NCBI GenBank assembly: GCA_964610985.1
Contig: CAZSZJ010000029.1
Coordinates: forward strand, 1-13,369
Source of the DNA: JARIHD01 sp964610985
GTDB lineage: Bacteria > Patescibacteriota > Saccharimonadia > Saccharimonadales > UBA4665
Direction: 5' to 3'
DNA: 13,369 nt
Positions 1 to 6,655 of the stretch are shown piece after piece (the first letter of the stretch is position 1; each line of letters starts with the position of its first letter). The notes below the pieces were generated by a model, which worked only from the letters and a program-made list of their open reading frames with translations, did not search any database and was not told the origin of the DNA. A program made the position numbers and the translations under genes.

Positions 1-495
1 ACTGGTGATGCGGGCTATCTTTGCGGCGTTTTCGGGATTGCGTGGGTCAAGATTTGTCCTTTTGTCGTTTTGATTCGGAATCTTTTCAGCGATGGTTATG
101 ATAGACGGCTCATTTTTCATCTCTTCGGGGTGGTCAATGTCACTTACGGGCAAGACTACCGATAGATGACGTACGACGGCGAGCCCGAGCCCGCGTACGG
201 TATTAATCTCTTGGGCATGGGCGCGAACTGTCTCGGTAAGCGCGGCTGTGTCACCTTTTGCTAGCTGTTCTCTAACTACAAAATCTTGGCCGGGTACCTG
301 ACGGACCCCGCCGTCAATACGTGTGGTAGGTACGAATTTTCCTTGTTCATCAAAGAGCGAGCTGACACACTGTTTGGCGTTAAAGTCAGGCCCAAAGTCA
401 TTTGACGCAATGACTGCGTTGCCTACGCCAGGAATAAACACGCTCTCTTCTTGGAGCGGTGGCTGTGAGTCGGAGTTGGGCTGTAGTTCTGCCAT
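1..495 (-). CDS. Hypothetical protein, N-terminal 165 residues (runs off left edge)
   Basis: An open leftward frame of exactly 165 codons starts at ATG 495-493 and is still open at base 1, so the C-terminus is missing. It begins MAELQPNSDSQPP, a polar disordered-looking leader. A soluble mixed alpha/beta stretch follows (residues about 17-30 FIPGVGNAVIASNDF; 95-117 with a hydrophobic strand LGLAVVRHLSVVLPV). I see no signal peptide, membrane segment or recognised catalytic motif. The strand-turn-strand near 100-135 (VRHLSVVLP then SIITIAEKI) faintly recalls the N-lobe of kinase-like phosphotransferases, but this is only a guess. It is divergent from the VOC gene across a 145-bp gap. The start has no Shine-Dalgarno; an extended -10 lies 13 bases upstream. 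Confidence 0.75.
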   Translation of the reverse strand, partial: MAELQPNSDSQPPLQEESVFIPGVGNAVIASNDFGPDFNAKQCVSSLFDEQGKFVPTTRIDGGVRQVPGQDFVVREQLAKGDTAALTETVRAHAQEINTVRGLGLAVVRHLSVVLPVSDIDHPEEMKNEPSIITIAEKIPNQNDKRTNLDPRNPENAAKIARITS

Positions 496-508
496 AAGAT
501 AAGGCACA

Positions 509-517
509 ATAATACCA
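509..517 (-). promoter_or_regulatory. Extended -10 promoter of the left-edge gene
   Basis: On the minus strand TGGTATTAT (TGN plus -10 TATTAT) ends 13 bases before ATG 495, predicting a leader of about 6 bases without a Shine-Dalgarno. A 6-bp inverted repeat, ATACCA 512-517 and TGGTAT 531-536, overlaps it and could be an operator or chance. Confidence 0.45.
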
Positions 518-640
518 CAGATCTAATTCTTGGTATGAAGCTGAAATCCACCTTAAGATTATGTCGTTTTTTTACAAAACCCTAACAAGCCTAAGTGGTT
601 AAATAAGGGTACAAACAAATTAAGCAAAGGAAAAAGCATC

Positions 641-1006
641 ATGGAAATGAAACTCGAATTAGTACCAGTACCAGTAACCGACGTAGACCGCGCCATCGAA
701 TTCTACAAGAAAGTCGGCTTTAACCTCGATCACGACCACAAGGTCCAGCCAGGCCTGCGCTTCGTGCAGTTCACTCCCCCGGGTTCCGGCTGTTCCATCG
801 TCATCGGCGACGGTACCACCGAAATGAAGCCTGGTTCCCAAAAAGGCCTGCAACTAGTTGTCAAAGACACCCGCAAAGCTCACGAAGAACTGACCAAGCG
901 CGGCATCGAAGTAAGTGAAGTGCAAGAAATGCCGTGGGGCATCTTTACCTTCTTTGCTGACCCGGATGGCAACACCTGGGCCGTGCAGCAAATACCTCAG
1001 TACTAA
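641..1006 (+). CDS. VOC (glyoxalase/bleomycin-resistance fold) family protein
   Basis: The 121-residue protein has the two-module beta-alpha-beta-beta-beta VOC fold. Module one runs from ELVPVPVTDVDRAIEFYKK to about residue 57; module two covers about 65-121 and closes with the family signature FADPDGNTWAVQQI. Members use a paired-module cavity as metal-dependent lyases, isomerases or dioxygenases, or as metal-free ligand or drug binders. The usual terminal metal-ligand Glu after DPDGN is absent (WAVQQI), so I infer a non-metal binding role; the substrate is unknown. Length is normal for a one-domain VOC protein that dimerises. The start is supported by AAGGA at 627-631, nine bases upstream. 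This Shine-Dalgarno start and the GC-rich codon choice differ from most neighbours and suggest acquisition. An unlikely alternative start is the ATG two codons later. Confidence 0.88.
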   Translation: MEMKLELVPVPVTDVDRAIEFYKKVGFNLDHDHKVQPGLRFVQFTPPGSGCSIVIGDGTTEMKPGSQKGLQLVVKDTRKAHEELTKRGIEVSEVQEMPWGIFTFFADPDGNTWAVQQIPQY

Positions 1007-1032
1007 ACAAAAACGACAAAAACAACAAAAAC

Positions 1033-1061
1033 AATGAGCATCTCAAAACGAGGTGCTCATT
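1033..1061. terminator. Bidirectional Rho-independent terminator
   Basis: AATGAGCATCTC (1033-1044) pairs with GAGGTGCTCATT (1050-1061) through 12 bp including one G-U, with the 5-base loop AAAAC. A T-run follows on the plus strand. The A-rich stretch 1007-1032 gives a U-rich tail on the minus strand. It sits between the ends of the convergent VOC gene and the CYTH/deoxyribosyltransferase operon and would serve both. Confidence 0.85.
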
Positions 1062-1081
1062 TTAAGTATTTGTTTCGTAGT

Positions 1082-1456
1082 CTAGGAGTTCATGACGGCG
1101 GCGAGTTCGGCCTGGAGCCTGACGAGCAAGTCATGAACGTCGCTGTATGCAATGACCTTGTCGGTTACAAAACGGAGCGAGCTGGACGGTTTGGACCCGG
1201 ATTTGTAAAAGCAGATAATGGGCACGCCGGCAACATGCGCTTGACCAAGTTCAATGCCCTGCCCCGTCGATGGCAAAGACACCTCGGCGACCAGTACGTC
1301 GGTTTGTTTGAGTTCGTCTACCGCGTCGATGTCGATATTGGCCGGTTCGTGGGGCAAAAAGAATTGATGTGCTGCTGTGAGCTCGGATTCTTTGATTGGC
1401 CTGTAAAGCTCATTTCCATAGTCATAGGCGCTCGAGTGGGAAATGTATATATTCAT
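1082..1456 (-). CDS. Nucleoside 2-deoxyribosyltransferase-like protein
   Basis: This 124-residue protein has the Rossmann-like layout of the deoxyribosyltransferase superfamily. It opens with strand MNIYISHSS, continues with YDYGNELYRPI near 11-21, and has an acidic strand end TDVLVAEVSLPS (D53). The signature GQGIELGQA at 65-73 places E69 where the family has its catalytic nucleophile. Classical members exchange bases between deoxynucleosides in salvage; relatives hydrolyse nucleotides or sense them in conflict systems. The family-typical length and retained Glu suggest an active enzyme, but the substrate cannot be read from sequence. The start is two bases after the CYTH stop, so the genes form an operon and are probably translationally coupled; no independent promoter or good Shine-Dalgarno is visible. 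The ORF antisense to it on the plus strand is a shadow. Confidence 0.8.
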   Translation of the reverse strand: MNIYISHSSAYDYGNELYRPIKESELTAAHQFFLPHEPANIDIDAVDELKQTDVLVAEVSLPSTGQGIELGQAHVAGVPIICFYKSGSKPSSSLRFVTDKVIAYSDVHDLLVRLQAELAAVMNS

Positions 1457-1458
1457 CT

Positions 1459-2061
1459 TTATTTAGTGGAGTTGCTATAAAACATAGCAGGGATGGGGTC
1501 ATCAAATTGTACTTTTGGTAGGTCGATAACGCTTGCATTGGCAGCCATGTCTGGATATTGGTGCTGATATGCGATCATTATACCACCAAAAATAGCGTCC
1601 TGCCAGTCAAAACCGAGCCTATCCGCGGCCATTTTTACTGCTTCCGCAGTCTCGGCTTCGACCTCGACAAAAGAGTTGAGCCACGGCCATTCATCAAGCA
1701 TTATCATGGTGTCGCCCAGTTGCCAGATCTCCCGGCGGCTTTCCTGATACGATTTATACGTAAGGCCGAATTCTTCCGCAATCTCTATGGCTTTTTGAAA
1801 ATCATCGACCACCAGAGATATTTCGGTCGCACCGCCGAGTTCGAGTTTGGCATGCTGTTTATATGTGAGGGTAATCGTGCCGTCCCCTTCGTCGCGGACG
1901 CGCGCAAAAGCTCCGACAGCTCGCATTGCGGGTGTTTCGAGAATAGCGCGTCTGAGCTGCGTCATGGGCCTTAGCTGTTTTGCTCCTACTACGCCAAGTT
2001 TTTCTCTTATCTTTGCAAAATCAACATCCAGAAATTTTGCTTCGGTTTCTTTGGTCGGCAT
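1459..2061 (-). CDS. CYTH domain protein (class IV adenylate cyclase / triphosphatase family)
   Basis: The 200-residue protein carries the full CYTH (triphosphate tunnel metalloenzyme) residue set. The N-terminal ExExK is ETEAK at 5-9; an RxR pair lies in ARVRDEG (R54, R56). K68 is in TYKQ, E80 in TEISL, R109/R110 are in ESRREIW, D123 is in MLDEWP, and the closing ExE is E133/E135 in FVEVEAE. These line the eight-stranded tunnel that binds a triphosphate with Mg or Mn. Members make cAMP, hydrolyse thiamine triphosphate or inorganic triphosphate, or are uncharacterised; sequence alone does not decide. About 40 extra C-terminal residues after 160 are not part of the core. It is the first gene of a two-gene operon. 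The ATG is supported by an extended -10 placed for leaderless transcription; no Shine-Dalgarno is seen. Confidence 0.88.
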   Translation of the reverse strand: MPTKETEAKFLDVDFAKIREKLGVVGAKQLRPMTQLRRAILETPAMRAVGAFARVRDEGDGTITLTYKQHAKLELGGATEISLVVDDFQKAIEIAEEFGLTYKSYQESRREIWQLGDTMIMLDEWPWLNSFVEVEAETAEAVKMAADRLGFDWQDAIFGGIMIAYQHQYPDMAANASVIDLPKVQFDDPIPAMFYSNSTK

Positions 2062-2067
2062 GCATTG

Positions 2068-2076
2068 ATTATAGCA
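2068..2076 (-). promoter_or_regulatory. Extended -10 promoter, leaderless, CYTH operon
   Basis: The minus strand reads TGCTATAAT, a perfect TATAAT with a TG extension, ending six bases before the CYTH ATG. The expected start of transcription falls on the A of ATG. No -35 match is visible, as is usual for extended -10 promoters. Confidence 0.7.
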
Positions 2077-2106
2077 ATAATTGCCCCATGACGGGCTGGT
2101 TTGGCA

Positions 2107-2439
2107 CTATTTAGAGTCGGCGAGCATAAAAGCTAAGGCTGCCACCCGCTGTGCCACTTCGTTACGTTTCTCTGGGGTGATAAGGCGTGTTTGAATTTCA
2201 ATCTTTGTCGCCTTTCCCATTTCGGATGAAGAATTTCGCCCAAGTTTTTCGACATCGTCATAACGTGAAACTCCCATCGTGCGCACATTGGAGTAAGGTG
2301 GAGTTGATTCTGGATGGTCAAAAATAGCAACTCCCACAAATGGGTCGCTATCGTCTGTCGCCGAAGGTCGTCTTACTTCTATGCCGTTTTCGTTTTCAGT
2401 TACAACTAATTCTGTGTGGTTGATTTCAAAGCTATTCAT
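2107..2439 (-). CDS. Hypothetical protein, 110 residues
   Basis: The protein starts MNSFEINHTELVVTEN and is a small soluble alpha/beta protein. Beta-rich segments occupy about 1-75 (ELVVTENENGIEVRRP, FVGVAIFDHPE) and a C-terminal helix ends the chain (EKRNEVAQRVAALAFMLADSK). There are no cysteines, membrane segments or motifs that I recognise. The frame stays open to a GTG at 2472, but the added residues MVWVHICFSIG are atypical, so I chose ATG 2439. A weak -10 (TAGTAT, 2444-2449) lies four bases upstream. It is divergent from the next gene across 88 bp and upstream of the CYTH operon on the same strand with a 45-bp gap. Function unknown. Confidence 0.65.
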   Translation of the reverse strand: MNSFEINHTELVVTENENGIEVRRPSATDDSDPFVGVAIFDHPESTPPYSNVRTMGVSRYDDVEKLGRNSSSEMGKATKIEIQTRLITPEKRNEVAQRVAALAFMLADSK

Positions 2440-2490
2440 GCCAATACTAAAACATATGTGAACCCAAACCACAATGCCAATACAGGATGA

Positions 2491-2499
2491 TGGTATACT
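2491..2499 (+). promoter_or_regulatory. Extended -10 promoter of the cysteine-rich orphan
   Basis: TGGTATACT gives an extended -10 with five of six matches to TATAAT. Transcription should start near 2506, only four bases before an ATG at 2510 that opens a five-codon frame ending TAG directly in front of ATG 2528. GGAG at 2512-2515 is the only Shine-Dalgarno-like site. Confidence 0.6.
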
Positions 2500-2527
2500 A
2501 ATTGGACATATGGAGATGGCGACTTAG

Positions 2528-3175
2528 ATGACCATTGAAGCCGACGTGGAACTGCTGTCATGTGCTGCAGCTGACTACGTTCGGTATGTAGACGAGCGGC
2601 GTAATGAGATGGCCATACTAGAGGCCGCGGAGGCCACAGACGAAACGCAGGAGTTTGGAGCAGATCTGGATGAAGGCAGCGCCTACTTGGACTTGGATGA
2701 GGCGCCAAAAATCTTCAGGGATCAGTCTGTTATTTGTGGTATTTGCAAAGGCAGAGCTCGGTTGTTTGATGATGGATCGGTGGAGGCTGCAAAATGCATG
2801 GTTTCGGGTTCGTGCGAGGTGGACTGGGTCAAAAAGTATCCTGAAAAATATAAGGACGAGCACGGTGCTCTTACGATGAGCCGGCTCATTTGCGGTGCGG
2901 GGGAAATTGAGTGTACGGCGCGTATCGTGCTTGCCGAAGTCGATGGCAACGTCGAGCCTACCGTTACTGGCGGAATGTGCTATGTTGTAGACCGCGGCAA
3001 TAACTGGCGAGCGGAGCGTGACCTATCAATTCACGAGGAGAAATGCGTACGCCCGGAGACCGGTGTCGAGGTATTCGATGGCGATGAGTCCGACCAGATG
3101 ATGGCCAAATTTGAGGCACTACAGCTTTTTGCCTATCGCCTGCGTTTGCTCATTGATGAACGAAGTGGAGCTTAG
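2528..3175 (+). CDS. Hypothetical protein with paired cysteines, 215 residues
   Basis: I do not recognise a family. The first 60 residues are strongly acidic and helical (VRYVDERRNEMAILEAAE, then DLDEGSAYLDLDEAP). The middle holds nine cysteines in all: C12, C70, C73, C90, C96, C122, C129, C151 and C173. C70-x2-C73 (CGIC) followed by C90-x5-C96 could make a zinc or iron-sulfur site. The C-terminus is an amphipathic helix (QMMAKFEALQLFAYRLRLL) near 190-208. No signal peptide or membrane helix is visible, so it is probably cytosolic. ATG 2528 follows immediately after an in-frame TAG, leaving no upstream extension. It stands alone, divergent from the 110-residue orphan and 116 bp before the DUF72 gene. 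Confidence 0.7.
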   Translation: MTIEADVELLSCAAADYVRYVDERRNEMAILEAAEATDETQEFGADLDEGSAYLDLDEAPKIFRDQSVICGICKGRARLFDDGSVEAAKCMVSGSCEVDWVKKYPEKYKDEHGALTMSRLICGAGEIECTARIVLAEVDGNVEPTVTGGMCYVVDRGNNWRAERDLSIHEEKCVRPETGVEVFDGDESDQMMAKFEALQLFAYRLRLLIDERSGA

Positions 3176-3276
3176 CGCGGTATTCTCTGTTTAACTGTGG
3201 TCAATCTGGGCCGCAATGAATTCCGCAGATACCCCTTATGGCCAGGAGTTGTTCGCCGTAGGAGCGGCTGCCGTAA

Positions 3277-3285
3277 TGCTAAACT
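3277..3285 (+). promoter_or_regulatory. Extended -10 promoter, leaderless, DUF72 gene
   Basis: TGCTAAACT ends six bases before GTG 3292. The predicted transcription start coincides with the GTG, which supports this GTG as the start although no Shine-Dalgarno precedes it. Confidence 0.6.
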
Positions 3286-3291
3286 AGAATT

Positions 3292-4065
3292 GTGAGCACG
3301 CAAATCTTTATCGGCACATCCGGATGGCACTACAATGATTGGGTGGGCGCGTTTTATCCGGCAGATGTTGTAGGATATCATGAGCTGACCTATCATGAGC
3401 TGACCTATCATGCGCGTTTCTTTAATACGGTCGAAAATAATTCTTCATTTTACCGGATAGCCAGCGAACAAACGTATAAAACGTGGGATAAAATGACTCC
3501 TCCGGATTATAAATTTTCCATCAAATTAAATAAACAGATTACTCACCTTAGCAAATTAGAGGTGTCGAGTGAAGTTCGTGAGCGTATAAGATATATTCTA
3601 GATACAACTCAAGTGCTGGGCAGGAAAATTGGTGCCTTACTGATTCAGCTGCCAGCAAGTTTTACATATAATATAGAAAAACTTGACGCCTTTTTGGATT
3701 TCTTTACAGAAGAGGTCCGATCACGTCCTTTCGTGTTTGACCTGGCGATAGAATTCCGTAATCGCTACTGGTTTACGGAGGAAGTATATGCACTTTTGCG
3801 AAAATACAATGTAGCGCTCGTAGCCGCAAATTCGTCGCGCTATCCCGGGGAACGCGAAGTAACGGCAAATATTGCTTACATCCGCATGCACGGACCAACA
3901 AAATTATTTGCTTCATCGTATTCAAACGAGCAATTGCAGGAATTGGCCAAGTATATTAAAAGTACTTTGCCCGATGTCGAGCGAGTTTACGTGTATTTCA
4001 ATAACGACTTTCATGGCTACGCAATCAAGAACGCGCAGACTTTACAAGGCCTTCTTGGGCAGTAG
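3292..4065 (+). CDS. DUF72 (YecE-like) TIM-barrel protein
   Basis: The 257-residue protein matches the DUF72 family end to end. It shows FIGTSGWHYNDW at 6-17, FYPADV at 21-26, NTVENNSSFYR at 45-55, KFSIKLN near 74-80, the barrel strand FDLAIEFRNRYWF, YIRMHGP, and the closing VYVYFNNDFHGYAIKNAQ. Members fold as TIM barrels with a conserved polar pocket; the reaction remains undefined. The frame starts at GTG 3292, putting GTSGW at its usual distance from the N-terminus. A 15-base tandem duplication at 3376-3405 adds YHELT twice in the helix between FYP and NTVE, about five residues more than usual. It is a single gene with its own promoter, and converges on the SemiSWEET gene. Confidence 0.93.
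   Translation: MSTQIFIGTSGWHYNDWVGAFYPADVVGYHELTYHELTYHARFFNTVENNSSFYRIASEQTYKTWDKMTPPDYKFSIKLNKQITHLSKLEVSSEVRERIRYILDTTQVLGRKIGALLIQLPASFTYNIEKLDAFLDFFTEEVRSRPFVFDLAIEFRNRYWFTEEVYALLRKYNVALVAANSSRYPGEREVTANIAYIRMHGPTKLFASSYSNEQLQELAKYIKSTLPDVERVYVYFNNDFHGYAIKNAQTLQGLLGQ
3376..3412 (+). repeat. In-frame 15-bp tandem duplication in the DUF72 gene
   Basis: TATCATGAGCTGACC occurs at 3376-3390 and 3391-3405, followed by a 7-base partial copy (3406-3412). The two units are identical and in frame, giving HELTY repeated, which indicates recent slipped-strand expansion. Confidence 0.9.
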
Positions 4066-4240
4066 CAGTGAGATCCCCGGATATAACCATTGTTGACAGA
4101 AACTCGGCCCGGGGCTAGTTGTTTTGTAGGATCATTATCATTGCATGATTTGTATTGCCAGCCTGAATGGCCCTCTAGGAGAAGCGGTTAGGGGTGAAAT
4201 CGCAAGGGCGACAACGTTCAAGGGCAGAGATCGCGGGGCC
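4066..4240. other. Intergenic region between convergent DUF72 and SemiSWEET genes
   Basis: No convincing gene is seen. CCCCGG 4075-4080 pairs with CCGGGG 4109-4114, and GCGGG 4233-4237 with CCCGC 4253-4257 across the SemiSWEET stop, so weak hairpins flank the region. TTGACA at 4093-4098 has no good -10 at 17 bp. A plus-strand frame from 4145 runs antisense into the SemiSWEET gene and lacks family features. Confidence 0.4.
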
Positions 4241-4567
4241 TTAAAAAATCTTCCCGCCATACATACAAGCTCCGATGATTACGCATATATCGGTCAACAT
4301 AAACAGGGCTCCACCGATAATTGTTGGTTTTATTTTAAAGGCTATCCCATACCACAGCCAAGTAGCGGCGAATAAAAAGTAAAGCGCCCAGCTAGTGATC
4401 GAAACCCCGGCAGCGTTCTGATGATAAAACACTGTAAAAATTTGCGGGATATTAGCTAAAGGTTCAGCTACTGCTACGACGAATATAAAATAGCCAATAA
4501 ATGTATTAGTAGGTGGAGCAGTCTTTGCCCTGACCTTTAGCGGGTGAATATTAGTTCCGCGAGGCAT
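4241..4567 (-). CDS. SemiSWEET / MtN3 family three-helix transporter
   Basis: This 108-residue membrane protein is a single triple-helix bundle. TM1 covers about 23-43 (NTFIGYFIFVVAVAEPLANI), TM2 about 57-76 (ITSWALYFLFAATWLWYGIA) and TM3 about 81-103. The hallmark PQ motif is IPQIF at 40-44, followed by the polar connector YHQNAAGVSIT that matches the family's conserved TM1-TM2 linker. SemiSWEETs dimerise to carry sugars by facilitated diffusion; the actual substrate here is unknown. A 20-residue basic N-terminal tail (PRGTNIHPLKVRAK) is longer than usual, so a later start is possible, but ATG 4567 fits the near-leaderless promoter next to it. In a host-dependent, pathway-poor cell such a carrier would be a plausible sugar-uptake route. 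Confidence 0.88.
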   Translation of the reverse strand: MPRGTNIHPLKVRAKTAPPTNTFIGYFIFVVAVAEPLANIPQIFTVFYHQNAAGVSITSWALYFLFAATWLWYGIAFKIKPTIIGGALFMLTDICVIIGACMYGGKIF

Positions 4568-4575
4568 GTAACTCT

Positions 4576-4584
4576 ATATTAGCA
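4576..4584 (-). promoter_or_regulatory. Extended -10 promoter of the SemiSWEET gene
   Basis: The minus strand reads TGCTAATAT, ending eight bases before ATG 4567. The predicted leader is zero to two bases, with no Shine-Dalgarno. Confidence 0.55.
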
Positions 4585-4682
4585 TGAGAGGAACAGCGGG
4601 TGCTACATTGTGCGGCTGGTGTCCGCGAACATTTTGTAATTATAGAATACTAAAATTATGCAATAGTACATATAAAAGTCGT

Positions 4683-5294
4683 TTATTGAGCTGGTGCTGT
4701 TAAGACTCCGACAGTGATGTTATTTTCGTAAGCGAATCGAAAGTAAGCGGTCATGTTAGCGGCATCGTCGACGAATGTGCGGAGGGGTTCTAGCTGTTCG
4801 GGTGTTGCGCTGACTGGTTCGATGGGTGGAAGTACTTGGGCTACGCGCGCTTCTGCGTTAGCGTGATAGTCTTTGATCGCAGCGGTGGTCATCCACTCGC
4901 CTAATGGGGTGACGAGCGTCTGCATCGGTATCCTTTGCTCCAGTTCTTTCTTATCAAAACCGTGAGTCGATAAGCTCAGCTCTCCGTCAAGGCCTAGACT
5001 CAGACTTATATGGCCTATGTTTTGTCGGATGTGCCGCGCATCAGGAGGGCTTACAAAATCGATGTGGACTTCATGCGTGAGCCAGGAATCATCATTTCTT
5101 GCTCCACGTGCGTAAACTCCGAATGTATTTTCACCAGTTTGAAACTCTTGACCGCGCCCTAAATAGCGTATCCGATGCCCGGCCATTCCGTGCAGTTGTG
5201 TAAATGCATTAGCATGGATAGCCACTGTATCGGGAACGTAGAGCTGATTTGCCAGATCTTTTACGATCTCGGCGCTACGGTGGGGTGCATTCAT
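4683..5294 (-). CDS. Hypothetical protein, 203 residues
   Basis: No family recognised. The protein begins MNAPHRSAEIVKDLANQLYVP and appears soluble, without signal peptide or membrane helix. A beta-rich centre at about 35-115 (HRIRYLGRGQEF, FGVYARGARND, THEVHIDFVSPPD, HISLSLGLDGELSLSTHG) precedes a mostly helical C-terminal third (MTTAAIKDYHANAEARVAQVL, then FVDDAANMTAYFRFAYE). No cysteines or clustered catalytic residues stand out. ATG 5294 is supported by a -10-like TGGTACTCT (5301-5309) six bases upstream, matching the local leaderless pattern. It is divergent from the PHP gene and upstream of the SemiSWEET gene on the same strand, separated by 115 bp, so it is probably a separate unit. 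Confidence 0.75.
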   Translation of the reverse strand: MNAPHRSAEIVKDLANQLYVPDTVAIHANAFTQLHGMAGHRIRYLGRGQEFQTGENTFGVYARGARNDDSWLTHEVHIDFVSPPDARHIRQNIGHISLSLGLDGELSLSTHGFDKKELEQRIPMQTLVTPLGEWMTTAAIKDYHANAEARVAQVLPPIEPVSATPEQLEPLRTFVDDAANMTAYFRFAYENNITVGVLTAPAQ

Positions 5295-5462
5295 CAGGTG
5301 AGAGTACCATATGAATCTGTCTTTGCCTACGGCTTGCCGCTACATGGGATAAGGCCGCGAAGGAAGGGTTGTTTTAGTGGAATTTATCCGTAGTAGCACC
5401 AATGTCGATTAGTTAGAGACTGTTCTTCGGTCCTGATTATACCGCTGCTATATTTTTTATGT

Positions 5463-5516
5463 CTGGGTGTACGTCAACCGGAGGGAACCCCTACTTTCCG
5501 ATTTTACTCTTTTTGC
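5463..5516 (+). repeat. Dispersed hairpin repeat, copy 1
   Basis: Starts with the 13-mer CTGGGTGTACGTC, continues CCGGAGGGAAC and CCCT, and ends CTTTTTGC. By hand it matches copy 2 (12024-12078) at about 45 of 55 aligned positions with one gap. GGGT can pair with ACCC. Confidence 0.65.
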
Positions 5517-5617
5517 TCAAAATTAGAGCGGCTGGGATTCACTTATGATGAAGGTAGAGTTGCGATTATTGAGCCTGCAGTACATATATTTGCCGGATAA
5601 AAGTGCCTTGCTTTCAC

Positions 5618-5646
5618 TTGCGGCGAATGTTCGAAACAACGATAAT
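5618..5646 (+). promoter_or_regulatory. Sigma70-type promoter of the PHP gene
   Basis: TTGCGG at 5618-5623 and GATAAT at 5641-5646 have the ideal 17-bp spacer, and the -10 ends six bases before ATG 5653. This decides the start: transcription would begin at that ATG, making the in-frame ATG at 5545 untranscribed from here. Confidence 0.6.
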
Positions 5647-5652
5647 GAGTTT

Positions 5653-6651
5653 ATGCCCGAAGTATTGCCCTATGAATCACTGCATAACCATACCGTCATC
5701 TCAGACGGACAGCTCACGCATCTTGAAGTATTAGACGCCGCACAGGCAGCAGGCTTTGGGTTAATCTCATTCACCGATCATGATATCCTGCCGCGCCAGC
5801 AAGATCTTGAGGCTCTACAAACCTATACGGGTCCAGTTAATTGGAACGTAGGAATTGAAATAACTTCCGGGTTGCCTATTGAGCTTGGAGGCGGTGCAGC
5901 CTCATTGTTTCATATACTTGGCCTGGATATTGATCGTACGGATGAAGCACTTGTCGAGTATTGTGGTCTTGCGAAAGATGCTCGGCTCGAGCGCCTCGAA
6001 AGGACGGTCCGCAACCTGCAAGGAATTGGTTTTAACATCTCACTTGATGAGTGTACCGCCCTTGCGGGAGAAGGTAGCGTCGGAACACCGCACATCACCC
6101 GCGCGGTCATAAAAGACGCCGATAACATGCGGCGTATGGAAGCTATCGCCGAGGATATGCGCAGTAAGGCGCGGACGAACCCAGAGTTGCAAGATAAGTA
6201 TGATGAAATGATGCTCAAAGTACGGAACGGGCACCGCCATCCATACATTCGCGACCTTTTCCTTAGCGATGACCCATATATTCCAGACGTCTATGTGCCG
6301 TACCTCTACTATCTTGACATGGATAAGAGCGTAGAGCTTATCCGGAATGCCGGCGGCGTGGCCGTTATGGCCCACTACCCCACAGTGCGCGAAGAGATTA
6401 CGGCTGAGCACCTTGAGCAGATTGCAGCAAGCAGAAGAATTGACGGATTAGAGCTACGATCGGTCTATGACTCAGGCCCCGTATCTGAAGACATTAGGTT
6501 TCTTAGCGACATGGCATCGAGACATGATCTATTGCAGACCGTCGGCGTAGACAGTCATGACCCAGATGATTTTCAAAAATTTGTCGAGATTGATGGTGCG
6601 GTCGATTTGACGATAGGACAATGGGCTAGGCTACGGGCTAATAAAAAGTAG
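5653..6651 (+). CDS. PHP domain phosphoesterase (TrpH/RNase AM-like)
   Basis: The 332-residue protein (from ATG 5653) has the PHP metal-site motifs in order. LHNHTVISDG gives H11, H13 and D18; FTDHD gives D42, H43 and D44; GIEIT gives E69; LFHILG gives H87. PHITRAVI gives H147, MAHYP gives H241, and the final GVDSHDP gives D300 and H302. These bind the trinuclear metal centre of the PHP fold. TrpH-type relatives hydrolyse 3',5'-nucleoside bisphosphates or trim RNA 5' ends; I infer a nucleotide or RNA phosphatase. About 75 residues between PHITRAVI and the VAVMAHYP strand form a long insert rich in charged and Tyr residues. The frame extends to ATG 5545, adding 36 residues that look unlike the family and lack a promoter, so the later start is preferred. 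Confidence 0.88.
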   Translation: MPEVLPYESLHNHTVISDGQLTHLEVLDAAQAAGFGLISFTDHDILPRQQDLEALQTYTGPVNWNVGIEITSGLPIELGGGAASLFHILGLDIDRTDEALVEYCGLAKDARLERLERTVRNLQGIGFNISLDECTALAGEGSVGTPHITRAVIKDADNMRRMEAIAEDMRSKARTNPELQDKYDEMMLKVRNGHRHPYIRDLFLSDDPYIPDVYVPYLYYLDMDKSVELIRNAGGVAVMAHYPTVREEITAEHLEQIAASRRIDGLELRSVYDSGPVSEDIRFLSDMASRHDLLQTVGVDSHDPDDFQKFVEIDGAVDLTIGQWARLRANKK

Positions 6652-6655
6652 AATA

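Larger units (their letters stand above)
5295..5652. other. Divergent intergenic region upstream of the PHP gene
   Basis: The region holds the leftward promoter of the 203-residue orphan (TGGTACTCT at 5301-5309), one copy of the dispersed hairpin repeat (5463-5516), a small GCTC/GAGC hairpin at 5514-5528, and the PHP promoter (TTGCGG 5618-5623, GATAAT 5641-5646). The PHP reading frame stays open from 5545, but 5545-5652 does not look like a PHP N-terminus. Confidence 0.5.

Noticed and set aside
1034..1480. A 148-codon plus-strand frame opposite the deoxyribosyltransferase-like gene
   Set aside because: It starts inside the terminator hairpin and its residues match no fold, whereas the minus strand carries clear family motifs in the same bases.
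4145..4375. A 76-codon plus-strand frame after the DUF72 gene
   Set aside because: More than half of it is antisense to the SemiSWEET gene, it has no Shine-Dalgarno or clear -10, and no recognisable features.
5545..5652. Earlier in-frame start of the PHP protein (36 extra residues)
   Set aside because: The extra residues do not resemble the family, which normally begins a few residues before the first HxH, and the promoter at 5618-5646 lies inside this stretch.
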